Notes under the pieces: model-generated | What the model was told of the DNA's origin: nothing | Database searches by the model: none | What the model saw: only the letters and a program-made list of their open reading frames with translations | Assembly (NCBI RefSeq): GCF_030698175.1 | Contig: NZ_JAUYNT010000030.1 | Coordinates: 1-64,000 of the forward strand | Reading direction: 5' to 3' | Length of the DNA stretch: 64,000 nt | DNA from: Pseudomonas sp. | GTDB lineage: Bacteria; Pseudomonadota; Gammaproteobacteria; Pseudomonadales; Pseudomonadaceae | In this document: positions 59,790 to 64,000 of the stretch, in pieces | Layout: every line of letters starts with the position of its first letter | How positions within the stretch are numbered: position 1 is the first letter of the stretch | Position numbers and translations under genes: made by a program

Positions 59790-60813
59790 ACTTAAGCAAG
59801 CTCACTATCTTATTTGAAATGTCCTCAAAGTGTGAGTTGAATAGTGTGCGCTTTTCTTTCAGTTGCGCCAGTACTGGTCCGGTCTCTGCGATATCGGCAT
59901 CTGTCACTTCGAAGACGGGAACGCCAGCCTGATGAGCTTTAGGCAATAAACCCTGAAAATCTGGAACTTCAGCTAGGCAATATCTGCTTTCTATCAAGTC
60001 TGGACCATATTGCTCAGGTGTAAAAACCATCCCTGCGGTAGATATTGCTTCATAGAAGCTCCCGCAAAGCGATTCTTTTATTTCTTCAATGTTGTCCCGG
60101 TAAGGCCGCGCAGCCTTACCGTTTCGGATGTTAAATCTCTGTATCAGACTACCAGAAAACTTCGGTAGACCCGGAAGTAAAGGATAGGCTGAATCAGAAA
60201 AAAGCTGAACTGCAGTACGTTTCCACTCGGCCCATCGAGGTAAAGTAGACTTCAGCGTGCTGATTGCCATGATGGAAAATGGATCAGGATTAGTAGGGAT
60301 TATGAATGCATGTGCAGAAAGAAACAGATTTTGGTTTGTAGCACTCAAGCTTGGGTTAAGGTCGATAATGGTGTAGTCAATTGAATATTTTTCTTCAGTT
60401 AGGCGAAGTAATTCAGAAAATGCGCCGGGCAAGTTTTGAAGGGTGGAAAGTGCATTATTAGAGGTTTGGGCGAAAGTTAAAGAAGCGTCATATTCGGAAA
60501 GATTTGCGTGGCCAGCCAAGAGATAAAGGGAGGGGGCTTTTTGAGGGCTAAAGCAGTTTACCGCTGTAATTGGATGCGGCTTGCCTTGAAAGGCCATGGC
60601 CACGCCGTCCTTAATGTTATGTAGTCGTGTTTGATCGTCAGTGTAGTATTTTTCGAAGTCGTCACCCAAAACTAAGCTTGTTAGATTGCATTGTGCATCG
60701 GCATCTACTACAAGAACCTTGTATTTTTTTGATAGCATCCATCCAAGGTTGTAAACTGTAGTGGTTTTGCTTACTCCGCCCTTGTGATTAAAAACAACCA
60801 TGCGCTTTGACAT
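59782..60813 (-). CDS. ParA/MinD-type AAA ATPase paired with a HEPN protein
   Basis: A 343-residue deviant-Walker ATPase. It has HKGGVSKTT (residues 10-18; most ParA have KGGVGKTT, here Ser replaces the second-last Gly), the A' motif VVDADAQCN (35-43) and Walker B YTIIDLNPSLSATN. The second half (KFSGSLIQRFNIRNGKAARPY) is unlike plasmid partition ParA proteins I know, and there is no parB or parS-like site near it. The ATG at 60813 has AAGGGA upstream. The overlapping HEPN gene suggests a sensor/regulator-effector pair; low GC supports horizontal origin. An alternative is a cryptic plasmid-derived partition remnant. Confidence 0.78.
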   Translation of the reverse strand: MSKRMVVFNHKGGVSKTTTVYNLGWMLSKKYKVLVVDADAQCNLTSLVLGDDFEKYYTDDQTRLHNIKDGVAMAFQGKPHPITAVNCFSPQKAPSLYLLAGHANLSEYDASLTFAQTSNNALSTLQNLPGAFSELLRLTEEKYSIDYTIIDLNPSLSATNQNLFLSAHAFIIPTNPDPFSIMAISTLKSTLPRWAEWKRTAVQLFSDSAYPLLPGLPKFSGSLIQRFNIRNGKAARPYRDNIEEIKESLCGSFYEAISTAGMVFTPEQYGPDLIESRYCLAEVPDFQGLLPKAHQAGVPVFEVTDADIAETGPVLAQLKEKRTLFNSHFEDISNKIVSLLKYA

Positions 60814-61377
60814 ATTTATTCCCTTATAAACAAACACTGTTTTAATATATAATTTGTTATGTTTTAACTTGGATTTCTGCGATGTCTCATCGGTACCGTG
60901 AAAGGTGGCTGAATCAGATGTGGCTTCAGTTTATGTCAGCAGCATCGCTCGGGATATAATATTTCGCTCGTTTCAAGAACAGATTTTGTTGTGACCGTAG
61001 TGGCCGGGCTTGGTGGACCTAGTGAGTGAATCGTCACTCCTTTTGTAAACCTTTCTGAATGCCCGCTCTTGGCCGACAGTAGCCTGTCATGACTGTCACG
61101 TTAGGGCCAATCTCAGTTAGCCCACTTGCAACTCAACCGCCGGCGCCCCTGCGTTGCCAACCTCAGAAGCGGGTGGACAAAAAACCTCGTCCACCTACCT
61201 GGCTTTTAACTCAGCGTGGCAAACCGCGCAGTATTTCCCGCAGGACAAAGATCCAGGCCCAAGGCTTGCCGCTAGCCAATAATTGGCCGGCCCGCCCCGC
61301 AATTGCGTAACATCCGCAGCCCTCGTTTCCCGCACGCTCTGCGGACCGGTTTTGCCGGTCTGCCGCTTAGGTATCAC
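60814..61377. other. Noncoding gap between the ParA-HEPN operon and the SulP gene
   Basis: 564 bp. The first 60 bp are very AT-rich (TTTAATATATAATTTGTTATG) and should hold the minus-strand promoter. The middle has no coding frame I believe. A small hairpin GGTGGAC-GTCCACC lies at 61172-61195. The GC content rises to the host level before 61378. Confidence 0.5.
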
Positions 61378-62823
61378 ATGAAAGTAAAACGTCTGCGCGC
61401 CGATGTCCTGGCCGGACTCACCACCTCGTTTGCGCTGGTACCCGAGTGCATCGCCTTCGCCCTGGTGGCTCACCTCAATCCGCTGATGGGGCTCTACGGC
61501 GCCTTTATCATCTGCACCCTGACCGCCCTGTTCGGCGGGCGGCCGGGCATGGTTTCCGGCGCGGCTGGATCTATGGCGGTGGTGATAGTCGCGCTGGTGG
61601 TGCAGCACGGCGTGCAGTATTTGCTCGCCACCGTGCTGCTGGGCGGATTGCTGATGATTGCCTTCGGTCTGCTGCGGCTGGGTAAACTGATCCGCATGGT
61701 GCCGCACTCGGTGATGCTCGGCTTCGTCAACGGCCTGGCGATCATCATCGCCCTGGCCCAGCTGGAGCACTTCAGGGATGGCGAGGCCTGGCTGAGCGGT
61801 AACGCGCTGTATCTGATGTTCGGCTTAGTGGCGCTGACCATGGCCATCGTTTATCTGCTGCCGCGTCTGACCCGCAGCGTGCCGCCGGCGTTGGTGGCGA
61901 TCCTCGGCGTGGGGCTGGCGGTGTACCTGCTCGGCCTGCCAACCCGCACCCTGGGCGACATGGCGCAGATTTCCGGTGGCCTGCCTGAGTTTGCTCTGCC
62001 GCAGCTGCCCTGGACGCTGGAAACCCTGCGCATCGTGGCGCCCTACGCGATATTGATGGCCTTGGTCGGTCTGTTGGAAACCCTGCTGACGCTCAATCTG
62101 ACCGATGAAATCACCGAGAGCCGTGGCTACCCGGACCGTGAGTGCGTGACCCTTGGGGCGGCCAATATGGTCTCCGGGCTGTTCGGCGGCATGGGCGGCT
62201 GCGCGATGATCGGGCAGACCGTGATCAACCTCAGTTCCGGCGGTCGTGGCCGGCTGTCTGGCGTGGTCGCCGGGGTGATGATTCTGCTGTTCGTGCTGTT
62301 TCTCTCGCCGTTGATCGAGCGCATTCCGCTCGCCGCGCTGGTTGGGGTGATGTTCGTGGTGGCGCAACAGACCTTCGCCTGGGCCTCGCTGCGGGTGCTG
62401 CACAAGGTGCCGCGCAACGATGTGCTGGTGATTATCGCGGTGACCAGCATCACCGTGTTCACCGACCTGGCCACCGCGGTGTTCTGCGGGATTGTCATCG
62501 CCGCGCTCAACTTCGCCTGGCAGCAGGCCCGCGAGCTGTATGCCGACAGTCATCTGCAGGCCGATGGCAGCAAGCTTTACTGCCTGCACGGCACGCTGTT
62601 CTTCGCCTCGACCACGCCGTTTCTCAATCAGTTCGACCCCGCCAACGACCCCGCTCAAGTGACTCTCGACTGTCGCCACCTGAGCTTCGTTGACTACTCG
62701 GCCATCGCCACCTTGAAAACCCTGCGCGAGCGTTACGCCAAGGCCGGCAAGCACCTGCGGGTGTTGAACCTGTCCGGGCGCTGCAAGCAACTGCTCAAAC
62801 GCTCCGGCGTGACTCACGACTGA
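61378..62823 (+). CDS. SulP family inorganic anion transporter with STAS domain
   Basis: A 481-residue inner-membrane transporter. It begins MKVKRLRADVLAGLTTSFALV, shows the family signs PLMGLYGAFIICTLTALFGG and GSMAVVIVALVV, has about ten to twelve membrane segments, GMGGCAMIGQTVINLSSGG in the middle, and ends in a STAS domain (VTLDCRHLSFVDYSAIATLKTL). SulP proteins move sulfate, bicarbonate or other anions, often with Na+ or H+; the substrate is not given by sequence. I use the ATG at 61378 since an upstream TTG adds residues unlike the family. Confidence 0.88.
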   Translation: MKVKRLRADVLAGLTTSFALVPECIAFALVAHLNPLMGLYGAFIICTLTALFGGRPGMVSGAAGSMAVVIVALVVQHGVQYLLATVLLGGLLMIAFGLLRLGKLIRMVPHSVMLGFVNGLAIIIALAQLEHFRDGEAWLSGNALYLMFGLVALTMAIVYLLPRLTRSVPPALVAILGVGLAVYLLGLPTRTLGDMAQISGGLPEFALPQLPWTLETLRIVAPYAILMALVGLLETLLTLNLTDEITESRGYPDRECVTLGAANMVSGLFGGMGGCAMIGQTVINLSSGGRGRLSGVVAGVMILLFVLFLSPLIERIPLAALVGVMFVVAQQTFAWASLRVLHKVPRNDVLVIIAVTSITVFTDLATAVFCGIVIAALNFAWQQARELYADSHLQADGSKLYCLHGTLFFASTTPFLNQFDPANDPAQVTLDCRHLSFVDYSAIATLKTLRERYAKAGKHLRVLNLSGRCKQLLKRSGVTHD

Positions 62824-62895
62824 GGCAAGTGCAGGCCGGTAGCGCCGCTATGTTGCGCGCTAGCGAGGTTCAGGCTGGTGGCGCAGTCCGCAGCC

Positions 62896-63123
62896 CTATT
62901 GCGGCTCAATCAGCCGCTCTACCGCTCGCCGAGTCAGTGGGGCGATCAGCAGTACCGCCGGAAACGCGAACAACCAGGCGGTCAGCCAGGCGCCGAGCCA
63001 CAGGCTGGCGAAGTTGAGGGTCGGGCCCGTGACGCGGAAGGTGGATATGCCGGCGACCAGCAGCGACATCAGCCCCGAGAGAATCAGGGCGAAGAGCAGC
63101 GGGCTGTATTTTCTGGCGATCAT
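62896..63123 (-). CDS. DUF2798 family small membrane protein
   Basis: A 75-residue protein with two membrane segments (LLFALILSGLMSLLVAGIS and LWLGAWLTAWLFAFPAVLL) and the conserved RKYSPLLFA start and PLTRRAVERL end of DUF2798. Function unknown. Its ATG overlaps the flavodoxin stop (ATGA), so the two genes form an operon. Confidence 0.85.
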   Translation of the reverse strand: MIARKYSPLLFALILSGLMSLLVAGISTFRVTGPTLNFASLWLGAWLTAWLFAFPAVLLIAPLTRRAVERLIEPQ

Positions 63124-63719
63124 CTGACCACCTCCAGGCTCTGTTTGAGCGGGCTACTGCAGTGCAGACGTTGCAGGGTTTCGGCGAAGTTTTTGCCGAA
63201 CATCCGCGCGGTCTTGATATCGCCGGGCGCAAAGGAGTCGGCGGATGAGGACTTTTCCGCCTGAGCCATCAGCCCCGACCAGGAGCCGAGGCGGTTCGCC
63301 GCTTCGTCGTAGGGCACGCCCTGGTGCTGCTCCGGCAGAATCGGATTCCCGACCCAGAGCATGCCGTGCTGCATGCAGAACACGAACATCGACAGCAGCG
63401 TCGACTGCTTGTCACCGGCCGGCAGCGCCGACACCGTAAAGCCCGCTGCCAGTCGCCCGAGCAGTTGCTGGTTGCGCCACAGTCCGCCGGTGGCGTCCAT
63501 GAATGCCTTGACCTGGGCCGAGACACCGCCCAGATAAGTCGGGGAACCGAGGATGTAACCGTCGAACTTGAGCAGTTCATTTGGCGCGCTGGCCAGATCC
63601 TCGGCCTTCAGCAGGTAAACCTCGCTATTGGCCACGCTACGGGCGCCCTCGGCAATCATGCTGGCGATGTGTCCGGTATGCCCTTGGGCGCTGTGGTAGA
63701 TGACGGCAATTTTTTTCAT
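63120..63719 (-). CDS. Flavodoxin-like NAD(P)H-dependent FMN reductase (WrbA-like)
   Basis: A 199-residue flavodoxin-fold protein. The FMN phosphate loop is VIYHSAQGHTGHIASMI, the second loop FDGYILGSPTYLGGVSAQVKAFMD, and the third FTVSALPAGDKQSTL. Such enzymes reduce quinones or flavins. It precedes DUF2798 with a 4-bp overlap and follows a DUF2938 gene by 56 bp, so the three may be cotranscribed. Confidence 0.85.
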   Translation of the reverse strand: MKKIAVIYHSAQGHTGHIASMIAEGARSVANSEVYLLKAEDLASAPNELLKFDGYILGSPTYLGGVSAQVKAFMDATGGLWRNQQLLGRLAAGFTVSALPAGDKQSTLLSMFVFCMQHGMLWVGNPILPEQHQGVPYDEAANRLGSWSGLMAQAEKSSSADSFAPGDIKTARMFGKNFAETLQRLHCSSPLKQSLEVVR

Positions 63720-63775
63720 GGCTGGTACTCCAGATTAAGGGTAATCACTAGGGAGCCTCGCGGGGCGGGCCGTGC

Positions 63776-64000
63776 TCAGCGCAGCAACCCGGCGATCAGC
63801 ACGGCGCTCAGGTACAGGCCCAGACCAAACACGGCGTGGTTGAGCAGGCTTTTGCCGCAGTTCTGCAGTGGGGTTGGCGTCTTGGCTGAGGCGAAGCCCG
63901 CGCCCATGGCGGGCTGAATCAGCAGCAAGGGGATGACGACCGTGCCAACGCCAAGCAGCAGCGCGGGCAGCAGGGTCGGGTGCAAGGCCCAGTCCGTGCC
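63776..64000 (-). CDS. DUF2938-like membrane protein, C-terminal part (runs off the right edge)
   Basis: The frame is open from the window edge and its last 74 residues read GTDWALHPTLLPALLLG, VVIPLLLIQPAMGAGFASAKTP and LNHAVFGLGLYLSAVLI. The MQPxMGAG-like segment and the two membrane helices are typical of the DUF2938 C-terminus. The start lies outside the window. Function unknown. Confidence 0.7.
   Translation of the reverse strand, partial: GTDWALHPTLLPALLLGVGTVVIPLLLIQPAMGAGFASAKTPTPLQNCGKSLLNHAVFGLGLYLSAVLIAGLLR

Noticed and set aside
59178-60837. Plasmid partition locus (parAB)
   Set aside because: The second gene is a HEPN protein with Rx4H, not a ParB; there is no helix-turn-helix, no parS-like repeats and no replication gene.
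61195-61770. CxxCH in a minus-strand frame upstream of the SulP gene
   Set aside because: The motif occurs at the end of a shadow frame opposite the transporter, with no signal peptide or cytochrome context.

Overview
The window reads as chromosomal DNA of a Pseudomonas-like gammaproteobacterium of moderately high GC. The basis is gene order: suhB/trmJ-cysE-iscRSUA-hscBA-fdx-iscX, ndk-rlmN-pilF-rodZ-ispG-hisS-yfgM-bamB-der, leuA, xseA, guaBA, a Tat-type multicopper oxidase, tadA, mltF and purL follow one another as I remember them from Pseudomonas chromosomes, and the proteins closely resemble remembered P. aeruginosa counterparts. This species assignment is inference; no 16S or tRNA gene is present.

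Region by region. 1-5.9 kb: the edge of an IS1182-like transposase, an RDD membrane protein, a nemRA-like ene-reductase/TetR pair sharing an identical 14-bp operator candidate, a nitroreductase and an octaheme cytochrome fused to TPR repeats. 6-14.3 kb: suhB, then trmJ, cysE and the complete isc Fe-S assembly operon behind a recognisable IscR-type promoter. 14.3-23.7 kb: ndk, rRNA/tRNA methylation, type IV pilus pilotin, cell shape, isoprenoid and histidyl-tRNA genes, outer-membrane assembly and the ribosome GTPase Der. 23.7-34.7 kb: an aminotransferase/omega-amidase pair, a second ene-reductase with a divergent HxlR regulator, a solute-binding protein, a MerR/SDR divergent pair, leuA, an M23 peptidase, xseA and a small zinc-ribbon protein. 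34.9-39.9 kb: one RTX-type protein with 18 repeat units. 40.4-56.6 kb: guaBA, a large accessory gene, multicopper oxidase, tadA, mltF, purL and a CDGSH protein. 56.6-64 kb: a PaAP-type aminopeptidase bracketed by a duplicated CDGSH gene end, a low-GC ParA-like/HEPN gene pair, a SulP transporter, and a flavodoxin-DUF2798 pair next to a partial DUF2938 gene.

The most interesting parts are two probable defence or conflict modules. The first is a 1540-residue protein with an Mrr-like nuclease motif, a STAND/NACHT-type P-loop and a long C-terminal sensor-like region. It sits alone between guaA and the multicopper oxidase and is bracketed by 28-bp direct repeats (26/28 identical) derived from the guaA terminator. 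The second is a two-gene operon of a ParA/MinD-type ATPase and a HEPN protein with an intact Rx4H motif. Several palindromic, MITE-like elements sit in intergenic gaps, including inside the isc and guaBA operons and inside a terminator stem.
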